Source of the DNA: Chrysomallon squamiferum
Taxonomy: Eukaryota; Mollusca; Gastropoda; Neomphalida; Peltospiridae
DNA: 47,500 bases
Reading direction: 5' to 3'
Assembly (NCBI GenBank): GCA_012295275.1
Contig: CM022673.1
Location: forward strand, 12,235,788-12,283,287
In this document: in pieces, positions 1-11,192 of the stretch
Layout of the letters: each line of letters starts with the position of its first letter
How positions within the stretch are numbered: the stretch's first letter is position 1
Made by a program: the position numbers and the translations under genes
The notes under the pieces: generated by a model
The model's database searches: none
The model's input: the letters and a program-made list of their open reading frames with translations, nothing else
Told to the model about the DNA's origin: nothing

Positions 1-1109
1 GCCATTTATCATAAATAAATAGATAGATAGAAATAAAGACAGAAAGAAAGCCATTTATCATCATAAACTCAAACATCAGAGACAGACAGAGAGAGAGACT
101 GAAAAAAAGAAAGATAGACAGATGTACAGAATAAATAGATAGACAGATAGAGAGAAAAATAAATGAATTTACACACACACACACACATCAAACAGGAAGG
201 TAGCTGTTAGGGTATCGAGAACCTGAGTTTTTGAAATGATAAAATCAGAAAAGTCTAAGAGGACCACACCCTGTCTTCTAACTCGCTAACTTTCTTACAT
301 ACCTACACACACTAAAAGAGATATATATATGTACCCTCTACAGTCGTTTTTGAAATAGATATTTACGTTTTTCTAAATATTGATTTACTATCGTCGTACA
401 TCGGGATTCCCGTTATAACTGATTATGTGTATAACAACACATATATTAATTACCTTGTTTGTGCCACTTTATTTGTTAAATATAATTCAGATACAAGCAA
501 AATATGTCGTTTTATTTCCATTTTAATACAGAGCGGCGGGTTAATGCTGTTTGTTCGTTTGCGCTCTGGGATGTATAATCGAAACATACAGCAGTGTAAC
601 AGATATACAGATGTTCTAAATATTATTTTATGGAAGAATATTATTTATTAATGATTTCACTTTATTAGGTTTTATTTTTACAAATATCTTAACAGGAATA
701 CTATTTAAAAAGATGTTTATGACTAACATTTATTGGTCGATCCATTAGTTTCATTTTATTAGGTATATTCCTTACTTATATTATTTTATTTGAAGGTATT
801 GTCTGAATGTAGCTATATTTATGTAAATGTTTTTAAAATAGCATTGATTATTTACAGTTTAAATGTATTGACATTACAGTAGAGTGAATTATGGATTCAA
901 CAATTTAACAGGTTACATTTTCTTTTCTTTGTATGGAAACGAAAATTTATAAACTTTGCATGTAAAAGTCTCCAGTTTAATTTTAAACTTATTATTTTAT
1001 TTATTTATTTATTTATTTTTGCCCATATATTTATAACCGTGTTTTAATTAATTAATGAAATTATTAATAGATTTGTTTATTAATACTATTTACATGAATG
1101 AATGAATGA

Positions 1110-1119
1110 ATGAATTTAA

Positions 1120-1162
<43 letters not shown>

Positions 1163-1163
1163 G

Positions 1164-1199
<36 letters not shown>

Positions 1200-1291
1200 C
1201 TGTGTTTTGCAGCGTGTGTTCTGGTACCCTATGTCTTCACATCTTGTACTGACTGTAAAGCATCATGGGACAAGTCTGGACAAACATGCAC
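1110..1291 (+). CDS. Exon 1: poly-Leu signal-peptide-like segment and first half of module 1
   Basis: From ATG 1110 the frame reads Met-Asn-Leu-Ile, 25 leucines (TTA repeats with two TTG), then YLCFAACVLVPYVFTS followed by CTDC (residues 46-49) and Cys60. This is in frame with the downstream module exons. It looks like a signal peptide whose core is microsatellite-encoded. Alternatively the real exon starts at 1213 after the acceptor tgttttgcag, with the true N-terminus outside the window. Donor gtgaga at 1292. This module has Cys-x-x-Cys where modules 2-7 have Cys-x-Cys. Confidence 0.6.
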
Positions 1292-2139
1292 GTGAGAAGA
1301 ATCTACAGATACAACCGTCTCTCTCTTACAAGAAACAAAATCAGTTTATTTATTATCTTTAATATTATATTACAATTGTTAAATGTTACAACAGTCTACA
1401 GATACAACCGTCTCTCTCTCACAAAAAACAAAATCAGTTTATTTATTATTTATTAATTATTATATTACAATTGTTAAATGTTACAACAGTCTACAGATAC
1501 AACCGTCTCTCTCTCACAAGAAACAAAATCAGTTTATTTATTATCTTTAATATTATATTACAATTGTTAAATGTTACAACAGTCTACAGATACAACCGTC
1601 TCTCTCTCACAAAAAACAAAATCAGTTTATTTATTATCTTTAATATTATATTACAATTGTTAAATGTTACAACAGTCTACAGATACAACCGTCTCTCTCT
1701 CACAAAACAAAATCAGTTCATTTATTATATTTAATATTATACTGGAATAGTTAAATATTAGAACATCTATAGATACAAACGGGTCTCTTCAACCAAAACA
1801 ATCACCCAGAAACAAGAAACAAAATCAGTTTATTAATTATCTTATAGTGTAATTGTCGAATATTAAAATGATCCGCATCATAATTATATAAAATATCGTA
1901 TCGGAGAATACAACGAAATACAGCACAATGGCCTTCACTAGTTACACCGATTTTCTGACTAATAATAAAAATTACTACGCAGTACAAAGCAACAGCAATA
2001 CTAATATAATTACTACTATGACTACCACTATTACTATTATTACCACTGTTACTATCACTACCAGTAGTGCTACTACTTTTGCTGCTGTGACTTTTACTAC
2101 CACTACTGCTTCCTTTGTCAGTGATGCTATTAGTATTAT

Positions 2140-2183
<44 letters not shown>

Positions 2184-2340
2184 TCACAACCACAGTTTAT
2201 ATCACCAGTAATATAACTTTTACTGTCTACTACTACCACTTTTATTGTTACCACAGCTACTACTATTACTTGTTAGTACTACTACTGCTACTACTACTAC
2301 TACTACTAGTACTACTACCATCCCCATCGCCACCACCACC

Positions 2341-2371
<31 letters not shown>

Positions 2372-3789
2372 ATACTAATACTATAACTACTACTACTAAA
2401 ACTACTACTACTCTACTACAACAATAATTGAGTAATAATCATAAATAAGAAAACAATAATATAACTAGAAAGGATCTGTCTTACCACCTCGTCATCGTTT
2501 ACGTCGTTTCAGAGATGACGACAGCTACATCTCATGTCTGATAAACGCCGGTGCTGACGACCCAGGTTGTCGTTCACGCAGCTTTAAGATGTCAACAGTG
2601 AAAAACCATCGAACTACAATATTCCCGTCGTGTCCTGGTTAAAACAAAAACTATTTTAATTAAAGACAAATGCATGTTTGTCTATGTGTTTGTTTGTATG
2701 TACGTGTGTGTGTGTGTATGTATGTGTGTGTGTATATATGTATGTATGTGTTTGTATGTGTGTGTGTGTGTGTGTATGTGTGTTTGTATATGTGTGTATG
2801 TGTGTATGTATGTATGTGTTTGTATGTGTGTTTATGTGTGTATGTATGTATGTGTGTATGTGTGTATGTGTGTATGTATGTATGTGTGTGTGTATGTATG
2901 TATGTATGTATGTGTGTGTGTATGTATGTATGTGTATGTGTATGTATGTATGTGTGTGTATGTGTATGTATGTATATGTATGTATGTATGTGTGTGTGTA
3001 TGAATGTATGTGTTTATATATGTGTAAGAGTGTGTGTAGGTAAGTAGGTAGATATGTATTTATGTATCTATAGGTGCAAGTGCGCGTGCGTTTGTCTGTA
3101 TGTGTGCGCGCATACATAGGTGCATATAAAATACTAACAACACAACAGAATAATTATTTCGTCATTCAATGCTTTTGCTATATATAATGGTTGACGTTTA
3201 GTGCCGAAATAACGCAGATGACAAGATTGATTTGTGCTTTCAGCATTGACGGACACGTGTGTGTGCGAGGTGGTGTATTATTCAGAAGACCTTTCTGAGG
3301 GAACCTGCAGGTAATGTATATTTCATAGACTTATCTTCAAATTAAATAATTCAACAGTTCAACCGAGGGTTTTTTCAGTGGTTTACGTAATCTGAATTTA
3401 AAGACCAGTGTTGACTGAAGTGTTTACATCTCATGTTAAAACTGATCTGTTAATATCGAACTATGAAAGGCGCCTAATCTTTCATTCTGTCATCACTTAT
3501 CTCTTGTGTTCGTCATAGATTTTTATTATTATTATTATTATTATTATTGTTGTTGTTGTTGTTGTTGTTATTGCAGTCGTTGTTGTTGTTGTTGTTATAG
3601 TGCCGCAAAGGACGCCATAACCTGTTTCATTGAATCAGAAGGAAATGGTTGTTTGGGTGCTGACGTCACTGACAAAAGGATTATTCTGTCAGTTTACCAC
3701 AAGATTGTTACAGAAGACAGAAATTGTAGTAAGAAAGATTTATTTATCTTTTCAGCAGAATTTAATTTTGTTGTTGTTGATATATATAC

Positions 3790-3885
<96 letters not shown>

Positions 3886-4225
3886 GGGTATGCATATTGG
3901 GATTGGGTATGCATATCTGAGAAATTTTATTTATCTATTTGTAAGAGGGTATATAGGTTAATATTGCTTTTCGTTTTTCTTTTATTTATTTATTCATTCA
4001 TTGATTTATTATTATTATTATTATTGCTTTCTAACATGCTTTTAAATTTATCTAAAATCTGCGAAGATTTCATTTTTGTATTTTAGAAATCTGCTTTGAT
4101 TGGATTGCCGAACATGCAGTGAACAAAAATTCTGTCTTGTATTTATTTTCTTACTTAAATGTATTATTTTCTCATTATTATTGCAGATTAATTATTTTAA
4201 CAGAAGATGGATGGTGGTGGTTCTT

Positions 4226-4256
<31 letters not shown>

Positions 4257-5346
4257 TTATTATTATTATAAATCATCGGACTTCTGTCTAATATGTAACA
4301 ACACTGTTTATAACTGTTAATTAATTACGTAATTTATTTTTCTAGCACTAACAGATTCGTGCACGTGTGACGTTGTCTTTTACTCCACTGACTCCGACAT
4401 CTGCACGTCAGTACTTACCTTACCTTATTTATTTTTTTATTTTAGAATGTCTTTAGATGTGTATAACTTAGATTTAAACAGTGACAGTAAGTACGACTGT
4501 TAGTAGTCGTTGGTAATTATTATATTTACTAATAGTACCATTACAACTAATACTACATCTATTACAAATAGCACCTTTAACTACCCCCGCCACCCCGACT
4601 ATTACTGCTATTACTACTAATACTACTACTACTGCTACCAGCACTATCACTATTGCTAGTTCTGTTACTGTTATTGTTGTTGAGAATATTACAAAGCTAT
4701 TGACAATACCGACAATTTGTGGCACTTAACGACGATGTCAGTGCTAATGATAATAATAATATTTATTTGTTTATTTATGACGTCACAGGGCAACACAGAC
4801 AGCCATTGGTTGCCTAGTAACATCTGAAGATAATGGATGCACTGGTTCCAGTATGACGGACAGAAAAGAACTTCTTGCAGAGTACAGTGACCTAATATCT
4901 GAACTTACCAACTGTGGTAAATATACCAATCAAATAAATATATTAATTAAATAAATACACTAATTAAACAAATGTGTTAATTAAATAACTATACTAATTA
5001 AATATATATACTAATTAAATATATATACTAATTAAATACATATATTAATTAAATATAAATACTAATTAAACAAATATACTAATTAAATATACAGACTAAT
5101 TAAATAAATACACCAATTAAATGAATCAGTATAAATATGTTTTTTTACACCCGTAACTCATTTCATTTTAGTGTCAATTTTCTGTTCATTTTTAAAGACA
5201 CTAAAATACATAATGTCAGAATCATAATGTATATGTGAATGTATGTATGTGTGTATTTAATATGTGTGTGTATGTATACGTTTATGTGTGTGTAGTACTT
5301 GGTGTAAAATAGAATGTTATATTTAAATAATAACAAATACAATAAA

Positions 5347-5437
<91 letters not shown>

Positions 5438-5511
5438 ATGAAATATCAAAACATATTTTATGATAAACATTCAAACCTTTATTGGTTGTTTAATAATGAT
5501 TGATATTATTT

Positions 5512-5552
<41 letters not shown>

Positions 5553-5765
5553 TATTTTTTCAGATTTGACTGATACTTGTAACTGTCAGCTTACCTATTC
5601 TATGGCAGACACTTCAGACGGAACATGCAAGTAAGAACAATTTTTTTTTTTTCATCCAAATAATTTGACACTTAATTTAATGTATAAAACAGATTTGAAA
5701 AATTTGAAAAATTCCATTAAAATTTATCTTACCCGAAGTTGTAAGTTAATTTTATATAAAAAAAT

Positions 5766-5800
<35 letters not shown>

Positions 5801-6690
5801 TTATTATTTTTTTACAAAATACAATGAATCTATAACAGTTCAGGGTGGTTTTCCTTTTCCCTTCTTTTACAAATTTTTATTTGGATGCTTTTTATTAAGA
5901 TGTCCAACTCGAGTATAATAAATAATAATAAATTTAAAAAACCTAATTATTTACTGGTTACCTTTTACATAAAATCGTCAGACGATTATTTGAGCTGTAA
6001 GTAGCAACTACATCGACGACGTTTGTGTGTTTGTCGAGTCTGGTGCGTTTCATATGTGGTAATTTTGAAACAAAAACACAAATATATTTTTGTTAAGTAT
6101 GAAGATTTTCATAACAATATCTATATTTTCACAGTAGAAATTACGATTTATTTTATTTATTTATTATTATTTTTATTTATTTATTTTTATTTTTTTATTG
6201 TTATCATCATCATCATCATCATTATTATTATTATTACTGATATTGTTATTGTTATTGTTATTGCTATTATTATTATTAATATTTGTTGTTGTTGTTGTTG
6301 TTGCTGTTATTATTATTATATTTTTTCAGTTTGGTGACGTCAGCAGTGGGGTGCGTAGTCGAGGCAGAGGAAGATGGGTGTGTGGGTGTCAGCAGCAACA
6401 GCAGAGAAACTGTTCTGATGCAGTTTAACAACATCGTCAACGATGATTCAACATGCTGTAAGAATTAAGAACATTTTGTATTTTATTTATATATATATAT
6501 AAAGTTTTTTAATTTAATAAATATACTTAAAATAAAAAATGTTCCTACCATAATAAATGTAAATAAAAAAGCCAATTATGTTAATTCTGAGATTTGATAA
6601 TGATGATGAAGATAGAAGAAGAACACTGACAATAAAAGTAAATAATAAAATAGAATTAAAAAAAAAAAAGTAATAGTAATAATAATAATA

Positions 6691-6756
<66 letters not shown>

Positions 6757-7711
6757 AAGATATTAAATAAAATCAACATGGACTGCTATATCTTTGTGCT
6801 AAAACCACTCGCTTCCTGATTAACAGGTCTCAGGATCGATATGTCTTGGGCCACACCACTAGACTCATTTCCCGTTCTAACCTCTGTTGGTTTTTTTTTT
6901 TTAAAGATGGTGGCATGTATTTTTCTTCACCGCCCCTTCGTGCAAGTTGTTTAGAATAATTCATGAAGTATCAACTGGCTTCCTCTTTGATTTCTTAAAA
7001 AAATTAATATATTTATATATATATATATATATGTATATATATTTAATTACTGTTAATTTAAAATCCGTGGAGGTGCCATTAAACACACACATATATATAA
7101 TTTTTTGGTTAATGAGTGTTGTGTTGAGACAACTGATTATGGTTTGTTATTTCAGCGTTGACTGATACCTGTTCTTGTGAAGTGTCTTACCACACGAGTG
7201 ACCAGTCCTGCAGGTAACGATTATCTTTGACAGTTTTATTTGTTAATCAGTTTTATTCGGATAACAGTAATTGTTATAGTGGTAGTGGTAGTAGTAATAG
7301 TGGTAGTAGTGGTAGTAATTATAGTATTAGTGGTACTATAGTGGTGGTGGCAGTAGTAGTAGTAGTAGTAGTAATAGTAATAGTAGTAATTGTATTAGTA
7401 GTAGTAGTAAGATAGTACTAGTAGTAGCGGTAGTGATAATAATAGTACTAACTATAAAGTACAATTTAATAAAAATCATCATCATTATCAGTGAATCGTT
7501 TAAATTTAAGGAAAACATTAAATTTTTCTTTTGAAAGCATTGTTCTTGTTATTTAATTTAATTTATTTAATTTATTTTAACTTATCTAAATTAAATTAAA
7601 TTAAATTAAATTAAATTAAATTAAATTAATTAATTATTTATTTATATATTTATTTATTTATTTTCTTTCTTTCTTTTTCTTTTTCTTTTTTTTCGTTTTT
7701 TACATATTTAT

Positions 7712-7747
<36 letters not shown>

Positions 7748-8352
7748 CATACATTATGAGAACAAAAATCTATACATTTGGTATTCCAGTGCTACCGCAA
7801 ATGCAATAGGCTGTCTTGTGGAATCTGAAGAAAGTGGTTGTGTAGGTTCTACAAGATTAGACCGAAATTCTATTCTACGTCTGTACAGTACATATCTTGA
7901 CGATGACCCAGACTGCAGTACGGTTTATTATTTTAATTTACTAAAGTCCTATACTTTGTCAGGATACTAAGTGATATTTATCATGGTGTGATCAAAGCAG
8001 GCTATATTAATTTTGTTTTTATACAAGACCTAGCTAACTTTTTTAGAAGCTATGTGAATAGCGTTAGGATCAATTTTCGTCAGGTAACATGATTATTCTT
8101 TTCATTACAGGTAAAACTAATTGTATTTTGTGTTTATGTTTTATTTACGTATTGAAAATATAATTATATATGTGTTTTAGTGTGAAAAGATTATAATGAA
8201 ATAAATAATAAAAAAATATATATTAATTTTTTTAATTAAAAAATACGAAAATAAAAACAGAAGTAAAATGAAAAAAAAAAAAAAAATAAGTAAGTAAGTA
8301 AGTAAATAAATAAATAAATAAATAAATAAAATAATAATAATAATAATAATAA

Positions 8353-8383
<31 letters not shown>

Positions 8384-9614
8384 AATCAATGAAACGTCAT
8401 GAATAGCAAAACAATTATCAAAATTGAATATATTCATCTTAACAGAATAATTAATGTTTTGCTTTCTATTTACTTTTAACTGAATGATTAATTAAATTAA
8501 TATTTTTGTGATAATTAAAATGCAAATTAAAGCAAAGATCGACTTTTATTATCACTCATTTAAAAATGTATTAATTTTTTTTTTTCCAGTAGAGTCTGAC
8601 ACATGTAGATGTCAAATGAGTTTTGCGTCATCTAATAAAACAAACAACGCACTGAAATGCAGGTATTCTTTGAAACCTATCATCAAATGACTGTGCGTCT
8701 ATGACAAACAAATAATCTTAATACATTTCTGCATCCTTACAAAATTAAAGTGTTTGTTTTTATACACCATTCTTTACTACTAATAAAGAATCAACAACAA
8801 TAACAACAACAACAACAAAAGCCAATCCTCCAATACACGATACTAAAATCAAAAACAAACCCTCCGAAACACAACACTAAAGGCAAAACCAAAAATAAGG
8901 CAAAACAAACAAACGGTAAAAACACAACCACGACTTTTATTTCAACCACGACTGTCTCTCTATCACAGTCAGAAACACAACCACCGTAACTAAAACAACA
9001 ACAACCATCACCACAGACAAATACTTTTAACAACACTGTAGTTTATTTCACAGTGCTCTAAAGGAAGAGCTGGCTTGTTTTGGACTGTCAGAGAATCACG
9101 GCTGTACTGACGAGATTTCGCTGGATTCTGTTTCCTCCACGGCTCTGCTGGCTGTTGGGAAACTTGGTGATGACTGTCGTAAGTTTGATCAAATCCATTG
9201 TTTGTCTGTCTGTCTGGTGTGTCAGTCTGTTTCACTAATATTATTGCTGTTGTTGTTGTTGTTGTTGTTGATGCGGATGCTACTGTTATTGTTGTTTGTT
9301 AGTGTTATTGTTGTTATCAGTACTGCTGTTGTTTTATTGTTATTATTATTGTTGTTGTTATTATCGTTGATTCTATTTCTGTTATTGTTATTTTTTTATT
9401 ATTGTTGTTGTTATTGTTGTTGTTTTTATTATTGTTATTTTTATTTGTTATTTTTGTTGTTGTTTTAATTTTTGTTGTTTTAGTTCTAATTTTTTTGTTT
9501 TATTATTTGTAATTATTATTGTTGTTTTTGTTATTATTTTGTTATTGTTATTGTTGTTGTTGCTTTTATCATTATCATTATTGTTGTTGTTGTTGTTGTT
9601 GTTGTTATTGTTAC

Positions 9615-9670
<56 letters not shown>

Positions 9671-9962
9671 TGTATCGAGGACTTGTCAGTGTGAGATAAG
9701 TCACGCATTGGCTGTTTCAGCTCGTAAAGGAACCGCGTGTCAGTAAGTTAATACAGTGTGTGACGAGTCCCATCAAAATTAGTCAGATGCAAGTTCATGT
9801 CAATCCTGTTTTAGTACTAGTGTTAAGATACCTTTTCATATGACAGGTCAGAATTATCTTATTTTCAGTAATTAAAAACAGTTTTAAAAAATCGAAATGG
9901 TTGCAAATACAGCTATCTGTAAAAGATTAAAAAAAAAATGGTAAAATACATAAATAAAAAAA

Positions 9963-9997
<35 letters not shown>

Positions 9998-10924
9998 AAA
10001 ATGTATAAATAATTCATAATAATAGCTGATTTTTAGAAATCAGACCTTTATAATCAGTATTATTATGTCATATGTGTGTGTGTGTGTGTGCGTGAATTTC
10101 GTATTGAAAATAATTAAAAGTAAAAAAAAAGTTTGCTTTCCATTTCAATGAATTTTTGAGTTAATGAACAAAATCATATATATTTGGAATTATAAGAAAA
10201 GATCTTGAACATTTTGTTCACATTCATGACAGTATCAGTAGTAAAATCATTCTGACAAATTGTTATAGCTGGCTTCACAAACCTGGAGTTACTAGTTAAT
10301 GCTGGTTTTCAAAATATCACGAAAATAAAAATAATCCAGTTCATTTTTGAATATAGTTACGTATAAGCTGAATAGCACTTCGTAAATTCAGAAATGTTTT
10401 GTTATTTTAAGGGACGATTATTATGTGGTACTGTGGTTTTCATGTTCACAATGACACACAAATACGAAAAATAACGAAGTTAAAAGTTTTAGTTAAACGT
10501 GTGGCAAGCCTTATTCTGATGTCGTGAATTCAGATGTGTATTACCATTTTCAGAGTAGCGCACATGTTGAAGTTGTGTATTGAGAGAATTGACGTCGTCA
10601 CTGATGCTGGATGCAACGGCTTTTCTTTGAAAGAAGAACTGATGTCAGATGTTGTAGAACCACTTTTACGTTCAGTCTGTGGTAAAGAAATTGTTTATTT
10701 ATTTATTTATTTTAATTTGACGACACCGTAATAGATTGCATAACAAAATCTATTAACCCTAAATAAAAATGTGTTTGTCTTTTTATCAGATATTATGTAA
10801 CTCAGACCTAGCCTCAGATACTGATTTCTATTTTTCAGGTTCGACGGGTAACGTGTTCGAATCTCGGTCTCTAGAACTAATTACTTTGCTGGGAATCGTG
10901 CTGCCAGTGTTTTACCATTACTGA
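1110..10924 (+). CDS. Unrecognised seven-module, six-cysteine-repeat secreted or GPI-anchored protein (15 exons)
   Basis: Exons: 1110-1291, 2513-2637, 3244-3310, 3601-3728, 4346-4406, 4789-4916, 5564-5630, 6330-6457, 7156-7213, 7790-7917, 8590-8662, 9054-9178, 9670-9742, 10554-10681, 10839-10924. All introns are GT-AG and the joined frame is open, giving 518 codons plus stop. Two exon types alternate. Short exons (phase 1 in, 2 out) carry Cys-x-Cys, then 10-15 residues, then Cys. Long exons (phase 2 in, 1 out; 125 or 128 nt) carry Cys, 8-11 residues ending in Gly, Cys, 20-24 residues, Cys. The gap between the third and fourth Cys is 8 residues in all seven modules. The last exon ends in a hydrophobic tail. 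I recognise no domain family; an extracellular, disulfide-rich role is inferred from the cysteines, the N-terminal hydrophobic run and the tail. The start at 1110 is uncertain: a good acceptor at 1203-1212 could instead join an exon upstream of the window. Confidence 0.85.
1118..1197. repeat. (TTA)n microsatellite within exon 1 frame
   Basis: A TTA run interrupted by two TTG units. In the exon 1 frame it encodes the poly-leucine core. Confidence 0.95.
1303..1850. repeat. 93-bp minisatellite in intron 1
   Basis: Five near-identical copies start with ctacagatacaaccgtctc at 1303, 1396, 1491, 1584 and 1677; a degenerate sixth starts near 1767. Spacing is 93-95 bp. The first copy begins 11 nt after the exon 1 donor. 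It translates as a false repeat protein. Confidence 0.95.
2005..2425. repeat. (ACT/CTA)n imperfect trinucleotide tract
   Basis: Long ACT-unit tract in intron 1. It gives open frames on both strands by composition only. Confidence 0.9.
2513..2637 (+). CDS. Exon 2: second half of module 1
   Basis: Acceptor cgtttcag. Translates with SYISC, then a 10-residue gap to GC, and a last Cys two codons before the donor gttaaa at 2638. It is the most divergent long exon, but it keeps the 8-residue gap after the previous exon's Cys, the Gly before the fifth Cys, and the phases. Without it the first short exon would have no partner. Confidence 0.75.
2692..3028. repeat. (TG)n / (TATG)n compound microsatellite
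   Basis: Mixed TGTG and TATG units filling most of the intron between module 1 and module 2. Confidence 0.9.
3244..3728 (+). CDS. Module 2 (exons 3244-3310 and 3601-3728)
   Basis: The short exon reads LTDTCVCEVVYY and ends EGTC; donor gtaatg. The long exon follows a (TTG)n tract ending in ttatag and includes DAITC, ESEGNGC and a C-terminal EDRNC; donor gtaaga. Modules 2-5 share LTD-T/S-C-x-C and (A/S)-(I/V)-(G/T)-C motifs and are the best-conserved copies. Confidence 0.88.
3793..3883. repeat. (CT)n tract, 91 bp
   Basis: Uninterrupted CT dinucleotides in the intron after the second module 2 exon. Confidence 0.95.
4346..4916 (+). CDS. Module 3 (exons 4346-4406 and 4789-4916)
   Basis: The short exon reads LTDSCTCDVVFYSTD to DIC; donor gtcagt. 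The long exon follows gacgtcacag and reads TAIGCLVTSEDNGC, then MTDRKELLAEYSDL, ending LTNC; donor gtaaat. The segment before the last Cys looks helical (hydrophobic residues every 3-4 positions). Confidence 0.9.
4920..5130. repeat. ACTAATTAAATA-type AT-rich tandem repeat
   Basis: About ten degenerate units of actaattaaatata with variable spacers, in the intron between modules 3 and 4. Confidence 0.8.
5346..5552. repeat. (TAA)n, (TAAA)n and (TAA)n block before module 4
   Basis: TAA units at about 5346-5403, TAAA units to 5440, and TAA units at about 5515-5552 ending 11 bp before the exon at 5564. Confidence 0.9.
5564..6457 (+). CDS. Module 4 (exons 5564-5630 and 6330-6457)
   Basis: The short exon reads LTDTCNCQLTYSMAD, ending DGTC; donor gtaaga. 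The long exon follows ttttttcag and reads SAVGCVVEAEEDGCVG, ending DDSTC; donor gtaaga. Both acceptors lie directly behind (TAA/TTA)n tracts. Confidence 0.9.
7156..7917 (+). CDS. Module 5 (exons 7156-7213 and 7790-7917)
   Basis: The short exon (58 nt, the shortest) reads LTDTCSCEVSYHTSDQSC; donor gtaacg. The long exon reads ANAIGCLVESEESGCVGS and ends DDDPDC; donor gtacgg, non-consensus at +4. Closest in sequence to module 3. Confidence 0.9.
7277..7430. repeat. (GTA/GTG)n imperfect trinucleotide tract
   Basis: AGTAGTAGT/GGTAGT units inside the module 5 intron. Confidence 0.85.
8261..8384. repeat. Poly-A, (AAGT)n, (AAAT)n, (AAT)n and (AAG)n succession
   Basis: Consecutive A-rich microsatellites with drifting units, consistent with serial expansion from one A-rich seed, in the intron between modules 5 and 6. 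Confidence 0.85.
8590..9178 (+). CDS. Module 6 (exons 8590-8662 and 9054-9178)
   Basis: The short exon reads ESDTCRCQMSFASSN, contains the one clear N-glycosylation sequon (Asn-Lys-Thr), and ends ALKC; donor gtattc. The long exon (125 nt) reads EELACFGLSENHGC and ends GDDC; donor gtaagt. The 8-residue gap after the third Cys is kept; the last inter-Cys gap is one residue shorter than in modules 2-5. Confidence 0.87.
9239..9666. repeat. (TTG/TTA)n-rich block running into the module 7 acceptor
   Basis: 428 bp of mostly TTG and TTA units; the last TTA unit ends three bases before exon 9670. It supplies the U-rich tract of the acceptor. Confidence 0.9.
9670..10681 (+). CDS. Module 7 (exons 9670-9742 and 10554-10681)
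   Basis: The short exon reads SRTCQCEISHALAVSA, ending GTAC; it starts right after (TTA)n-ttcag and has donor gtaagt. The long exon follows ttttcag, reads HMLKLCIERIDVVTDAGC (11-residue gap instead of 8), and ends RSVC; donor gtaaag. Divergent but phase- and cysteine-conserved. Confidence 0.87.
10839..10924 (+). CDS. Terminal exon with GPI-signal-like hydrophobic tail
   Basis: Acceptor tatttttcag. Encodes GSTGNVFESRSLELI followed by TLLGIVLPVFYHY and TGA. A small-residue stretch, a short polar spacer and a hydrophobic C-terminus with no basic residues after it resemble a GPI-attachment signal. A short transmembrane end is the alternative. It contains no cysteine. Confidence 0.8.
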
Positions 10925-11186
10925 ACTATGATTTCTGAGTATTACACTTCTTAACGTTTCTTAATTATTTACACTGAAAGATTACCTTTGTTTTTAATGA
11001 TGTTGTTTTTTTATTATTACGTGTTACATGTATTATGAATTTTTACGATGATTATTTATATATGTATTTATTGCACAGGTCTTTGCATTACTTTTAATTA
11101 AATGTTTGACTTTTCAAAAGTTAGCTTCTTGTTTTATATGTTAAGCTTATTAAATACCTTACATTTTGTATGTAGATTATTAAAAC

Positions 11187-11192
11187 AATAAA
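11187..11192 (+). terminator. Candidate poly(A) signal of the cysteine-module gene
   Basis: AATAAA 263 nt after the stop codon. The 3' UTR from 10925 is AT-rich and shows no long open frame. Confidence 0.5.

Noticed and set aside
1265-1734. Repeated YRYNRLSLT peptide frames
   Set aside because: Translation of the 93-bp intronic minisatellite; frames shift between copies and no splice logic supports them.
1303-1850. CRISPR-like array
   Set aside because: Copies are contiguous and near-identical over the full 93 bp, with no unique spacers, in an intron of an animal gene.
2656-3117. His/Thr-rich and Cys/Val-rich frames of 110-150 residues
   Set aside because: Both strands and all frames are open because of TG/TATG repeats.
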